DNA of 64,000 bases from Chryseobacterium sp. MA9 (GCF_024399315.1 NZ_CP075170.1:3782001-3846000); one strand, 5' to 3'. Numbered from the stretch's first letter, positions 34,512 through 42,947 are shown. Notes: generated by a model not told the origin, from the letters alone. Numbers and translations are program-made.

Positions 34512-35641
34512 GAAAACTAAACTTTTATTTTTTATTTCTTGTATTAGCTTTTCTTACTTCATGCCGTACAGATGATATTATCGTTCGTCAGGAAGTAGTA
34601 GAGGGGCTTCCATCAGAAAATACAGCAATAAAAGGTTTCTACATGCTGAATGAAGGAAATATGGGAAGCAACAAATGTACGCTGGACTTTTTTGATTATA
34701 CCAAAGGAACCTACTACCGGAATATTTATGCAGAGATTAACCCGAATGTGGTGAAAGAGCTGGGAGATGTAGGAAATGATATTAAAGTCTATGGCAGCAA
34801 GCTGTACATTGTTGTTAATGTTTCCAATAAAATTGAAGTATTGGATGCAAAAACAGCTAAACGTATTACTTCTATTCCGTTACAAAACTGCCGTTATTTA
34901 ACCTTCAAAGACGGGAAAGCTTATGCCAGCAGCTATGCAGGTCCGGTAGCTATTAATCCAAAAGCTCCAAAGGGAAAAGTTGTAGAAATTGACACCACTT
35001 CTCTTTCTATCCAGCGTGAAGTGGTAGTGGGATATCAGCCGGAAGAAATGGAAATTGTAGGGAATAAATTATTTGTGGCCAATTCCGGAGGATATAAAGC
35101 TCCCGATTACGATAATACCGTTTCTGTAATAGACCTGAATACTTTTACTGAAATTCAGAAATTAAATGTTGCCATTAATCTTCACCATATTAAAAAAGAC
35201 AATTACGGTGATCTTTACGTAAGTTCAAGAGGAGATTACTATAACGTTCCTTCCAGTTTATACCTTATAGATGCAGCAACGGGAATTGTTAAAAAAGATT
35301 TCCATCTCGCAGTGAGCGAAATGACAATCGTTAATGATAAACTTTATTTCTATGGAAATGAATTCAATTACAACACGCACAGCTATAAAAAAAGCTTTGG
35401 GATCATTGATGTAAAAACAGAACAAATCATTGCCAACAGACTTTTTGACAAAGAATACGAAACTGCTATTAAAACACCTTACGGAATTGCTGTAAACCCA
35501 ATCACAGAAGATATCTACATGACAGATGCCAGAAATTATGTTTCTATGGGATTTGTGTATTGCTTTGATAAAAACGGACACTTTAAATGGAAGACAGAGG
35601 GTGGAAATATCCCTGCCCACTTCACCTTTTTATACAAATAA
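34508..35641 (+). CDS. DUF5074/YncE-type beta-propeller lipoprotein, BtuG-like
   Basis: This is a 377-residue surface lipoprotein with the signal LVLAFLTSC (Cys19). The mature part is a series of beta-propeller blades (GFYMLNEGNMGSNKCTLDFF, KLYIVVNVSNKIEVLDAKT, QPEEMEIVGNKLFVANSGG, YGIAVNPITEDIYMTDARN) like YncE and DUF5074 proteins. In Bacteroides the seven-bladed BtuG binds B12 tightly and sits on BtuB. The four-base overlap with the receptor gene and the B12 riboswitch make the same role very likely here. Orthology to BtuG itself would need a structure comparison. Confidence 0.85.
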   Translation: MRKLNFYFLFLVLAFLTSCRTDDIIVRQEVVEGLPSENTAIKGFYMLNEGNMGSNKCTLDFFDYTKGTYYRNIYAEINPNVVKELGDVGNDIKVYGSKLYIVVNVSNKIEVLDAKTAKRITSIPLQNCRYLTFKDGKAYASSYAGPVAINPKAPKGKVVEIDTTSLSIQREVVVGYQPEEMEIVGNKLFVANSGGYKAPDYDNTVSVIDLNTFTEIQKLNVAINLHHIKKDNYGDLYVSSRGDYYNVPSSLYLIDAATGIVKKDFHLAVSEMTIVNDKLYFYGNEFNYNTHSYKKSFGIIDVKTEQIIANRLFDKEYETAIKTPYGIAVNPITEDIYMTDARNYVSMGFVYCFDKNGHFKWKTEGGNIPAHFTFLYK

Positions 35642-35655
35642 CCAAACTTTAAGAA

Positions 35656-36849
35656 ATGAACAGAAATACCTTTACTTATTTAAAAATCGGATTTTTATCA
35701 TGCCTCCTGACAGGAGTGATAGCTTGTAAGCATGATGATGAAGATGAGTTCACATTTAACGGTCTTGACGATTCCTATTCCATTGAGCGTTTTAAGGTTT
35801 TGAGTATTCCTACCAATGCATCAGGATCAGTTACGTGGAGTATCAATGACTCTATTATCTCTCAAAATTCAGAACTTGAATTCATCAGCCCAACGGCAGA
35901 TGCTTATCCGCTGACTTTAAAAATTAATAATAAAGGCAACGAGCAGGTTTATCATTCGAAAATTATCGTTACCAAAGAAAAAACACCTTACAGTAAATAT
36001 ATTGCTAAAGTATTAGAATTCCGCCCCGCTGTAGGACAGTTCATGAATGAAATTCCGGAATATATACCTGGAAATACAGCTGCAAATATGCTTCAGAAAG
36101 CAAACGAATCTTTGGTGGGAGGCAATTCTACCATGATTAGTCTGGGAGGATATGGCGGATATGTTGTTTTCGGTTTTGATCATACTATTCCGAACCTGAA
36201 CGGAAGAGATTTTAAAATACTGGGAAATGCATTCTTTGGAAATGATGCCAGTGATCAACGCTCAGGATCCTGTGAACCGGGAATTATTATGGTAGCCTAC
36301 GACAGAAATAAAAACGGAAAACCAGATAATGATGAGTGGTACGAAATTGCAGGCAGCGAATATTTTAAAAACACAACTGTAAAAGATTACAGTATAACTT
36401 ATTATAAACCTGATGAAAATAAAACACCTGTGGCTGGAACTGAATTCTGGCAGACTGATGTAGAATATATCAAGTGGAATGACAATCTTGGTAATCAGGG
36501 CTTTAAAACAAAGAATACTTTTCATGCACAGAGCTATTATCCTTTGTGGTTTACAGATAGTTCTTACGGTTTTTCGGGAACACGTCTGGCAAACAATTTT
36601 TACGATCAGAACGGAGACGGATCCTATTGGGTAGGAAAATCATATGATTTCGGATATGCTGATAATGCCCCAAATAATGATGATGCTTCAAACATTGATA
36701 TTTCCTGGGCTGTAGACAGAAATGGGAAATATGTAAAACTTCCCGGCGTTGATTTCATGAAAATATATACAGGAATCAATCAGGAAGCTGGCTGGCTGGG
36801 AGAAGTTTCTACAGAAGTGGCAGGAGCCTACGATTTACATTTCAAATAA
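35656..36849 (+). CDS. Surface lipoprotein of the cobalamin locus
   Basis: This is a 397-residue lipoprotein (signal CLLTGVIACKHDD, Cys24). The N-terminal 100 residues form an Ig/PKD-like beta-domain (NASGSVTWSINDSIISQNSELEF). The larger C-terminal part contains GGYGGYVVFGFDHTIPNLNG, a Cys-containing SCEPGIIMVAYDRNKNGKPD (acidic, Ca-binding-like) and WYEIAGSEYF, which recur in cell-surface proteins of Bacteroidota B12 loci. It lies 14 bases after the BtuG-like gene and 28 before the T9SS protein. A role in capturing cobamides or other corrinoids is inferred from context only. The acidic DxNxNGxxD loops suggest calcium binding. Confidence 0.75.
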   Translation: MNRNTFTYLKIGFLSCLLTGVIACKHDDEDEFTFNGLDDSYSIERFKVLSIPTNASGSVTWSINDSIISQNSELEFISPTADAYPLTLKINNKGNEQVYHSKIIVTKEKTPYSKYIAKVLEFRPAVGQFMNEIPEYIPGNTAANMLQKANESLVGGNSTMISLGGYGGYVVFGFDHTIPNLNGRDFKILGNAFFGNDASDQRSGSCEPGIIMVAYDRNKNGKPDNDEWYEIAGSEYFKNTTVKDYSITYYKPDENKTPVAGTEFWQTDVEYIKWNDNLGNQGFKTKNTFHAQSYYPLWFTDSSYGFSGTRLANNFYDQNGDGSYWVGKSYDFGYADNAPNNDDASNIDISWAVDRNGKYVKLPGVDFMKIYTGINQEAGWLGEVSTEVAGAYDLHFK

Positions 36850-36877
36850 TAATTCAATCTATTTAAATTAATAAAAA

Positions 36878-39136
36878 ATGAAAAAGTTTTATCTTTTTAT
36901 GATGCTTTTTCTGTTTGCATGCCTATCAAATGCACAGATAAAAGTTCAGGGAGTACCCAGAAATGATATTTCAGGGATCAGCAAGCTTAATACCACTACA
37001 ATCAGTTTTTCTGATATTCAGTATTGGGTAGGATCGGGAGCCAATCAGGCTGCTTTTGTAGTACAATGGAATGACAGTAAAAACCCTGACGCTATGGTTT
37101 GGGGATTCAAATGGGATGGAAATGCTACAGGAGAAGACATGCTGAAAGCTATTGCTAAAGCAGATCACAGACTATACACATTGTTGTATCAGGGAACACA
37201 GTTTGGATCAGCGGTTGGAGGAATAGGTTTTGACATAAACGGTCAGGGTACCAATGCACTGATCAAAAGTGGAAATACCACTTATCCGTTATACCCGGTG
37301 AATGGTTTTGTCAATACAACAGCTTATGATTTTGACAGCTATACAATTGTAGACGCAGCTAATGATCACTGGCAGTCCGGCTGGACGGTTAACGGGTATT
37401 GGTCTTATTGGGTAAAGAATCCTGCAGATGCCGATTTCGGATATTCTAGTGTTGGAGCTTCTTCACGTGCTTTGGAAAACGGTTCATGGGATGTCTGGAA
37501 CTTTAATGTAGGCTTTAATACTACTCCAATTTCATCTACGCTTACACCTGTTTCTCCTTATATAGCTTCCAATAACTTTACCAATGGATATTTCATGGTG
37601 AACGAAGAATGGTTCGGTCATACTAACGGTTCTGTAAACTTCATTGATAATAACGGTCAGATCAATTACCGTGTGTACAGTAATGCAAACAACAATCAGG
37701 CTTTCGGCGCAACTACACAATACGGAACAATCTATGGAGATAAATTCTATTTTGTATCAAAACAGGCTGCTGATGGAGGAGATACTCAATATACTCCGGG
37801 GGGAAGACTGGTTGTAGCCAATGCGCAGACAATGCAGAAAATTGCTGGGTTTAATAACATCGGAGGTGGTGATGGAAGATCATTTGTAGGTGTAAATGAG
37901 CATAAAGGATATATTGGTACTTCTACTGGAATTGTTACTTTCAATATTGATAATTTACAGGTAGGTTCTTTAATTGCCGGAACTGGTGGTAATGGACAGA
38001 TTGGAAATATGATCCGTACTTCACAATATGTATTTGCAGTGAAGCAAGGGGTAGGGATTTTAGTAATTAACCCTAATACAGATGCGGTAGTGAGTACCAT
38101 TGCCGGAGGTTTCTATTCTGTTGCTCAGGCAAAAGACGGAAGTGTATGGGGAATTCAGGATCAGAAACTGATCAGCATCAATCCTACTACTTTTGCTACA
38201 CAAGTTTACAATATCCCAACAACGAAGTATATTGGAGATTGGGGAGCATGGAACGCCGGTAGATTTTCAGCAAGTAATAAAGAAAATGCTTTATACTGGA
38301 TCAATTCAATAAGCAGCTGGAGCTCGGGAACACAGATTGTGAGATTTGATGTTACAACGAAAACATTTAACGAAAATTTTGCAGCAATTCCGGGACAAAC
38401 AGGACAATTTAAGCAAATTCCTTACGGAGCAGCTCTTCGTGTAAATCCTGTTACCGGTGAACTTGTTCTGAACACAACAGAAAGCGGATACGGTGCACAC
38501 TATCAGAAAAACTGGATCCATACTTATAATATGACGGGAGCTCTTATCAGTACAAAAACGTTGAATGATTACTACTGGTTTCCTTCATTAACGGTATTTA
38601 CTAATAATTCGGTTCCTGTGGTAAGCAATACTTTACCTTCACAGCTTACAGCAGCAAGTACTACTGCAATTGATCTGAAAGCAATAGTTTCCGATGCTGA
38701 TAATATGGCGGTAGCTGTAGTGAAATCTATCAAATCAAACAGTAATCCTACAGCTGTTTCTGCAGTAATTAATGATAATGATGAATTGGTGTTGACACCG
38801 CTTGTTTCAGGAACTTCTGATATTGTGATCAGCTTTAACTCAAACGGTAAGCTGGTTGAAAAAACGGTGAGTGTAAATAGTTTAGGAACTACTTTAGCAA
38901 CCGCTGAAGTGAAGAAACTTGAATTCGGTATTTATCCAAATCCGGTTACCGATATCCTTACTCTTAAAACTCAGGAGAAAATCCAGAATGTTTCTATGTA
39001 TGATGCTTCAGGTAGAATGGTTAATGTACAGCTGAACAACGGACAAATCAATGTAAGCGCCCTTCCAAAAGGTATTTATATCTTGAAAGCGGTTACGGAT
39101 AAGGCAGTATATCAGCAAAAAGTAATCAAAAACTAA
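36878..39136 (+). CDS. T9SS-sorted surface protein with B12-locus and propeller domains
   Basis: This is a 752-residue secreted protein with a signal peptide (LFLFACLSNAQ). Domains in order are an N-terminal region with VGSGANQAAFVVQWND, MVWGFKWDGNATGEDMLKAI and DFDSYTIVDAANDHW (about 20-220); a DUF5074-like propeller (about 225-590, NGYFMVNEEWFGHTNGSVNF, VGVNEHKGYIGTSTG); a PKD/Ig-like domain (about 600-670); and a T9SS type A sorting tail (FGIYPNPVTDILTL to YQQKVIKN). It therefore joins a BtuG-like propeller to a second domain on one T9SS substrate. It is the last gene under the B12 riboswitch, and a strong terminator follows. Confidence 0.85.
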   Translation: MKKFYLFMMLFLFACLSNAQIKVQGVPRNDISGISKLNTTTISFSDIQYWVGSGANQAAFVVQWNDSKNPDAMVWGFKWDGNATGEDMLKAIAKADHRLYTLLYQGTQFGSAVGGIGFDINGQGTNALIKSGNTTYPLYPVNGFVNTTAYDFDSYTIVDAANDHWQSGWTVNGYWSYWVKNPADADFGYSSVGASSRALENGSWDVWNFNVGFNTTPISSTLTPVSPYIASNNFTNGYFMVNEEWFGHTNGSVNFIDNNGQINYRVYSNANNNQAFGATTQYGTIYGDKFYFVSKQAADGGDTQYTPGGRLVVANAQTMQKIAGFNNIGGGDGRSFVGVNEHKGYIGTSTGIVTFNIDNLQVGSLIAGTGGNGQIGNMIRTSQYVFAVKQGVGILVINPNTDAVVSTIAGGFYSVAQAKDGSVWGIQDQKLISINPTTFATQVYNIPTTKYIGDWGAWNAGRFSASNKENALYWINSISSWSSGTQIVRFDVTTKTFNENFAAIPGQTGQFKQIPYGAALRVNPVTGELVLNTTESGYGAHYQKNWIHTYNMTGALISTKTLNDYYWFPSLTVFTNNSVPVVSNTLPSQLTAASTTAIDLKAIVSDADNMAVAVVKSIKSNSNPTAVSAVINDNDELVLTPLVSGTSDIVISFNSNGKLVEKTVSVNSLGTTLATAEVKKLEFGIYPNPVTDILTLKTQEKIQNVSMYDASGRMVNVQLNNGQINVSALPKGIYILKAVTDKAVYQQKVIKN

Positions 39137-39167
39137 TGCTGATTTAGATAGCAAATCTTGTTAATAT

Positions 39168-39197
39168 AATCCTGGCCAGTTTTGGCCAGGATTTTTT
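39168..39197 (+). terminator. Terminator of the cobalamin operon
   Basis: AATCCTGGCC (39168-39177) pairs perfectly with GGCCAGGATT (39184-39193), followed by a T-run. Confidence 0.85.
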
Positions 39198-39249
39198 AAT
39201 GAGATGATAGAGACATCTTTATCATGAAGAATAGTTTACATTTTTCCTA

Positions 39250-39287
39250 TAAAAAAACCCGGCAAGCTTGAAAAGCTTGCCGGGTTT
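39250..39287 (-). terminator. Terminator of the minus-strand T9SS paralogue
   Basis: AAACCCGGCAAGCTT (39255-39269) pairs perfectly with AAGCTTGCCGGGTTT (39273-39287). On the minus strand it is followed by seven T. It lies 18 bases behind the stop at 39306. Confidence 0.85.
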
Positions 39288-39305
39288 GATCTTTTACGAA
39301 TCTTT

Positions 39306-40094
39306 TTATTTGATGATTACCTTTTTAGAGTATGTTTTTCCTTCTTTCGTTTGAAGGGTCATAATATATACTCCTTGTGGCTGTTTTGTTTCAAATGTAT
39401 TCGATGTCAGCTTAGAACGGAATACCTCTTTTCCTGAAGTATTGGTTAGGCTAACCTCTGAACCTTGTGCAGAAATATTTTTGTCAAGAGTAAACTGCCC
39501 ATCCTTACTGTGAGCCATGAAATTGATGAACGGATCTTTATACTGATAAGCATAATATACTCTAAGCTCACCGCCAATATTCAATAATCCTGAATTCACA
39601 TTGATTTTAACGCGGTCAAAAGGAATATTCATGGTAAGCTCAACCTCACCTAAGCTTGGATCTCCAGCTCCAATGTTGAGCAGCTTATTGGTAAGATTTT
39701 GGTAGTCGTTGTTGGAAACATTTCCGTTAAATGTTTCAATCGTTACACCTCCTAATACCTGAGCAGATAGTGGAGTACCATTTGAACCAATTCCAATTAC
39801 CAGTTTATTGGTGTTGTTAGCGATATTGGTAGTTGGGAAGATCAATGTCTGTTCCGTTCTTGCCAAAAGACCTACTGACACCTGGATCGTAGAGTAGTCG
39901 GTTTCGTTACTTCCTACCGCATTTTGAGGGTTCAATACTCCGCAACCTAAACATACTCCCAATACCTGATTGGTTTGGCTGCTTGCATAGGTTTTCACAA
40001 TCTGTGCAAAAGACATTGTGCTTGTTAAAAATAGGAATGATGCCAAAATTGCAGCTTTCATCGTGCGTTGGCCAAGTAATAAATAAGTTTTCAT
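39306..40094 (-). CDS. T9SS-sorted secreted protein, tandem paralogue 1
   Basis: This is a 262-residue secreted protein. The N-terminal segment MKTYLLLGQRTMKAAILASFLFLTSTM ends in SFAQ. The mature part opens with the Cys motif CLGCGVLNPQNAVGSNETDYST, a pattern that recurs in T9SS cargo. Beta-rich blocks follow and the T9SS type A tail is VYIMTLQTKEGKTYSKKVIIK. The gene at 40320 codes for a close relative with the same domains in the same order. No enzymatic motif is visible. The likely site is the cell surface or outside, but the role is unknown. Confidence 0.8.
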   Translation of the reverse strand: MKTYLLLGQRTMKAAILASFLFLTSTMSFAQIVKTYASSQTNQVLGVCLGCGVLNPQNAVGSNETDYSTIQVSVGLLARTEQTLIFPTTNIANNTNKLVIGIGSNGTPLSAQVLGGVTIETFNGNVSNNDYQNLTNKLLNIGAGDPSLGEVELTMNIPFDRVKINVNSGLLNIGGELRVYYAYQYKDPFINFMAHSKDGQFTLDKNISAQGSEVSLTNTSGKEVFRSKLTSNTFETKQPQGVYIMTLQTKEGKTYSKKVIIK

Positions 40095-40265
40095 ATGTAG
40101 AAAAATTTTTGGGTTTTTAGTTTTTTTTGTAAATTTATAAATAAAATGATTATGTTGATTATTTTATTTCATATTTATGTGATTTGTTAATAATTTATTG
40201 ATATTTGTGATTATGAATTTATTTTTACTTAATGGTTTATTTTTATATTTCACTGAAAGATGAAT

Positions 40266-40300
40266 ACAAAAAATACGGTAACTTAAAAGTCTGCCGCATT
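40266..40300 (-). terminator. Terminator of the upstream T9SS paralogue
   Basis: On the minus strand AATGCGG pairs with CCGTATT and AGACTT with AAGTT around a short loop, followed by TTTT. It lies 20 bases after the stop at 40320. Confidence 0.6.
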
Positions 40301-40319
40301 TATTGTATCGCTTATGTAG

Positions 40320-41093
40320 TTATTTAATTAAAATTTTTCTGGAATATGTTTTTCCTTCTTTAGTCTGTACATTCATAATATAAACACCTTCAGGCTGTCT
40401 GGGCTCAAAAGTGTTTGATTTTAATGTCGAACGATATACTTCTTTACCAGAGGTATTGAACAATGTGATTTCTGAGCCTTCTACCGAAACATTTCCTCCA
40501 AGAATAACCTGTCCGTTTTGACTGTGGGCCATAATGCTGATCAATGGATCCTGATAAGCATAATAAATTCTGAATCCGCCGCCAAGACTTAGTACACCTC
40601 CCGTTAAGCCTATTCTTATTCCGTCATAAGGTTTTGACGGCTTGAATTCTACTGTTCCTCTGTTGGGTGTTGCTCCCAGCTTAAGAAGGCTTACATCTAT
40701 CGTTCTGCGGTCCTCATTAGAAGTACCTCCATTCATGGTTTCAAGAGTTACTCCGCTTAATAACTGTACGGATAGTGGAATGTTGTCTGTTCCGATTCCT
40801 ACAACCAGTCTTGTGTCTGATCTTAGGTCAGGAAAAATCAGTGTTTGTTGAATTCCTCCTAACAAAGCTGTTCCCAATACCATTGTTGAATAGTCATCCT
40901 CGTTATACCCAACTGCATTCAAAGGATTATCTATGCGGCATCCCAGGCATGCTACTCCAAATACACCCGAGCTTTGGGCATGTGCGTAAATTCTGTTTTG
41001 TGCAAAGGATAATGTACTGGTTGAAAATAGAAATAAAGCCATTAATCCAGCCTTAAAAGAGAATCGGTTTCCCAAAAGTAAATTAATTTTCAT
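40320..41093 (-). CDS. T9SS-sorted secreted protein, tandem paralogue 2
   Basis: I start at ATG 41093 (257 residues), the position that matches the paralogue's start (MKINLLLGNRFSFKAGLMALFLF). Eleven further upstream codons are possible but unlikely. The signal peptide ends SFAQ. ACLGCRIDNPLNAVGYNEDDYST and VYIMNVQTKEGKTYSRKILIK, the T9SS type A tail, match the 39306 product closely, as does the central LVVGIGTDNIPLSVQLLSGVTLETMNGG. The two genes are separated by 225 bases with a terminator, so they are probably separate transcripts. The function is unknown; surface display is likely. Confidence 0.8.
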   Translation of the reverse strand: MKINLLLGNRFSFKAGLMALFLFSTSTLSFAQNRIYAHAQSSGVFGVACLGCRIDNPLNAVGYNEDDYSTMVLGTALLGGIQQTLIFPDLRSDTRLVVGIGTDNIPLSVQLLSGVTLETMNGGTSNEDRRTIDVSLLKLGATPNRGTVEFKPSKPYDGIRIGLTGGVLSLGGGFRIYYAYQDPLISIMAHSQNGQVILGGNVSVEGSEITLFNTSGKEVYRSTLKSNTFEPRQPEGVYIMNVQTKEGKTYSRKILIK

Positions 41094-41123
41094 GTTATTT
41101 ATTTTAGTTTGAATAGTTTTAGT

Positions 41124-41131
41124 CAAATTTA
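41124..41131 (-). promoter_or_regulatory. Probable promoter (-7 box) of the 40320 gene
   Basis: The minus-strand sequence TAAATTTG fits TAnnTTTG and lies 31 bases before the ATG at 41093. A TTG at 41147-41145 is only 13 bases away, so the -33 element is doubtful. Confidence 0.45.
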
Positions 41132-41400
41132 AGGATTAAAAGAGCAAGTAAGAAATAATATTTCCAATATTGGTGATATTTTTAATAAAATTTAATATGA
41201 CCCTGTTATCGGATAACAAAAACTATCGATTGTTTGGATTGTATAAGAGATAGATGCGATGATTAAAGAGCATCTTTTATTGGGTGTAATTCAATGAAGG
41301 ATCCCCAAAATGATAGGGTAGCGTAGTAATTCGGAAGATCTGGTGATCAAATAAATAAGATACTGCCGGATAAAGATTGTCAGAATGATGTATAAAAACG
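41132..41400. other. Intergenic stretch with no recognised gene
   Basis: About 270 AT-rich bases between the T9SS paralogue's promoter and the tRNA-Glu terminator. I find no long frame, RNA motif or convincing promoter here. Confidence 0.5.
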
Positions 41401-41428
41401 AAAAAAGGACTTTCGAAAAAGTCCTTTT
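41401..41428 (-). terminator. Terminator of the rpsT/tRNA-Glu transcript
   Basis: AAAAGGACTTT (41403-41413) pairs with AAAGTCCTTTT (41418-41428). On the minus strand T-rich sequence follows. It lies directly behind the last tRNA. Confidence 0.75.
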
Positions 41429-41429
41429 G

Positions 41430-41501
41430 TAGCCCGTAGGGGAATCGAACCCCTCTTACCAGAATGAAAATCTGAGGTCCTAACCGATAGACGAACGGGC
41501 C
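41430..41501 (-). tRNA. tRNA-Glu(UUC)
   Basis: The 72-base cloverleaf has acceptor GGCCCGT/ACGGGCT with a G-U first pair, anticodon stem TCAGA/TCTGG with loop TTTTCAT (anticodon TTC), and T arm AGGGG-TTCGATT-CCCCT. CCA is not encoded. Third in a row of three identical copies. Confidence 0.95.
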
Positions 41502-41567
41502 CTCTATCTTCCATTACCGAAGTAATGTGTTAGCTTTTGTTTTTATAAGTGTCAACTCTTAATCTTG

Positions 41568-41639
41568 TAGCCCGTAGGGGAATCGAACCCCTCTTACCAG
41601 AATGAAAATCTGAGGTCCTAACCGATAGACGAACGGGCC
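41568..41639 (-). tRNA. tRNA-Glu(UUC)
   Basis: Identical 72-base copy of the tRNA at 41430-41501, with anticodon TTC. The two are 66 bases apart and the spacers between the three copies are unrelated. Confidence 0.95.
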
Positions 41640-41721
41640 GGTTAGATTTATTTTATTATAGCTTTTTCTACCCTGATCTTTATAAAACCACCGTGATTAC
41701 AGTGGTCTTATAAGATTTAAG

Positions 41722-41793
41722 TAGCCCGTAGGGGAATCGAACCCCTCTTACCAGAATGAAAATCTGAGGTCCTAACCGATAGACGAACGGGCC
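41722..41793 (-). tRNA. tRNA-Glu(UUC)
   Basis: Identical 72-base copy, first of the three in the direction of transcription. It begins only ten bases after the rpsT stop, so it is probably cut from the rpsT transcript. Confidence 0.95.
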
Positions 41794-41803
41794 AGCTATA
41801 TTT

Positions 41804-42058
41804 TTACGCTAATTTATTAACGTGCTTTGTCAATTTGCTTTTCAAGTTAGCTGCTTTATTCTTGTGGATAATATTTTTCTTAGCTAATTTATCCAATAAA
41901 GCGATAACTTTTGGCAGTTGTTCTGTAGCAGCAGCTTTGTTCTCTTCATTTCTTAAAGCTTTTAAAGCTGTTCTAGCAGTCTTGTGGTAATATCTGTTAC
42001 GAAGTCTTCTAGTTTCGTTTTGTCTGATTCTCTTTAGTGCTGATTTATGATTTGCCAT
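41804..42058 (-). CDS. rpsT: 30S ribosomal protein S20
   Basis: This is a small basic ribosomal protein of 84 residues that binds 16S rRNA in the 30S subunit. The start is ATG 42058 ([24 protein letters not shown] is the S20 signature, here split for length). An extended frame begins seven residues upstream (MHSHLND), but this is not conserved in the family. [12 protein letters not shown] and [23 protein letters not shown] complete the helical protein. Three tRNA-Glu genes follow within 370 bases on the same strand and may be cotranscribed. Confidence 0.96.
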   Translation of the reverse strand: MANHKSALKRIRQNETRRLRNRYYHKTARTALKALRNEENKAAATEQLPKVIALLDKLAKKNIIHKNKAANLKSKLTKHVNKLA

Positions 42059-42076
42059 ATCGTTTAAATGTGAGTG

Positions 42077-42107
42077 CAAAACTATAAACTTTTTTTAAAA
42101 CTACCAA
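42077..42107 (-). promoter_or_regulatory. Promoter of rpsT
   Basis: On the minus strand, TTG (42107-42105) and TAGTTTTG (42084-42077) are 20 bases apart, a near-perfect match to TTG-N20-TAnnTTTG. Confidence 0.75.
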
Positions 42108-42124
42108 ATTTATTTTCAAAAATT

Positions 42125-42445
42125 TTAATTTTCTTCTGAGAGGTACTTTCTTAGTTTATTTATTGCTTGTTCTATTTTTAAATTTTCTTGTTCTTTTTCT
42201 AATTTTTTGATCGTATTTCCCAGCATGATCAATGCATTGTTCCATTCTCCAGTGGTGTTGGTGAAAGTGAGTCCGTCAATTGTTACCTCAAAAGCAACCC
42301 TTTCTCCAGCCCTGTAAAGTCTGAAACTGATTTTATCATCTCTGCCTGTAATCCCGTCTTCATTGATTTGTAAATCATAACTTTTTGGGTTAGAGTGGAT
42401 TTTCTTAAAAAGCAATTTCGCTTCTTGTATTTTTAAATCCGGCAT
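42125..42445 (-). CDS. Small hypothetical protein
   Basis: This is a 106-residue soluble protein of unknown function, starting MPDLKIQEAKLLFKKIHSNPKSYDLQ. The pattern of beta strands (ISFRLYRAGERVAFEVTIDGLTF) followed by a C-terminal charged helix (LEKEQENLKIEQAINKLRKYL) suggests a compact alpha/beta fold. No signal peptide or membrane segment is seen. It ends 66 bases before the rpsT start codon on the same strand, and rpsT has its own promoter in between. I do not recognise the family. Confidence 0.65.
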   Translation of the reverse strand: MPDLKIQEAKLLFKKIHSNPKSYDLQINEDGITGRDDKISFRLYRAGERVAFEVTIDGLTFTNTTGEWNNALIMLGNTIKKLEKEQENLKIEQAINKLRKYLSEEN

Positions 42446-42537
42446 GATATAAAATTTGGTAGCCTGTAGAAAACTACAAACAATGATTTATCAATATTAT
42501 TTTTCATCAGTGCTGCCATAATTGGGTGACCAGCCAT
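42433..42537 (-). CDS. Possible small ORF upstream of the 42125 gene
   Basis: A 34-codon frame starts ATG 42537 (MAGHPIMAALMKNN) and stops at 42433, overlapping the next start by 13 bases. A TATATTTG box lies 15 bases upstream of the ATG. It could be a leader peptide coupled to the next gene, or simply untranslated leader. Confidence 0.3.
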   Translation of the reverse strand: MAGHPIMAALMKNNIDKSLFVVFYRLPNFISCRI

Positions 42538-42551
42538 GGCTAAAATTTTTG

Positions 42552-42559
42552 CAAATATA
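42552..42559 (-). promoter_or_regulatory. Probable promoter (-7 box) of the 42125 gene
   Basis: Minus-strand TATATTTG fits TAnnTTTG, about 107 bases before the ATG at 42445. No -33 TTG is seen. The gap 42446-42816 holds otherwise only the small ORF noted and a terminator. Confidence 0.45.
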
Positions 42560-42774
42560 ATGCTTTTGTGACATATAATGTAAATGGAATGAATTTTTAC
42601 AGTAAAAGTAAAGACTCTATAATTATAATGATAGTAATTTTCAGGTCGTTAGAATGTTGAAATTCCTAATAATTTTTTTCAGACCCTATAAAAATTCAGA
42701 GAAAATTACCTTAACAGAGTTTTCAGAAAAGATCCAAAGCTGATTTTAAAAGTAAGATACAGTAAAAAATAGCC

Positions 42775-42807
42775 ATAAAAAAACCTTTAACGGATCGTTA
42801 AAGGTTT
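42775..42807 (-). terminator. Terminator behind the single tRNA-Glu
   Basis: AAACCTTTAACG (42781-42792) pairs perfectly with CGTTAAAGGTTT (42796-42807). On the minus strand a T-run follows. It lies ten bases after the tRNA. Confidence 0.8.
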
Positions 42808-42816
42808 GTAAGTTTG

Positions 42817-42888
42817 TAGCCTATAGGGGAATCGAACCCCTGTTGCAAGAATGAAAATCTTGAGTCCTGACCACTAGACGAATAGGCC
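42817..42888 (-). tRNA. tRNA-Glu(UUC), variant copy
   Basis: The 72-base gene has acceptor GGCCTAT/ATAGGCT and anticodon stem CAAGA/TCTTG around TTTTCAT. It shares the TTC anticodon and the T arm with the three copies downstream but differs in both stems, so it is a divergent paralogue. Confidence 0.94.
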
Positions 42889-42902
42889 AAATTTTGAGGT
42901 TG

Positions 42903-42932
42903 CAAAAGTAATAATTAACTCTTTAACTTCAA
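42903..42932 (-). promoter_or_regulatory. Promoter of the single tRNA-Glu
   Basis: On the minus strand, TTG... is present as CAA at 42930-42932, 19 bases from TACTTTTG (42910-42903). Transcription would start just ahead of the tRNA. Confidence 0.7.
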
Positions 42933-42947
42933 AATTATTTTTTTTAA

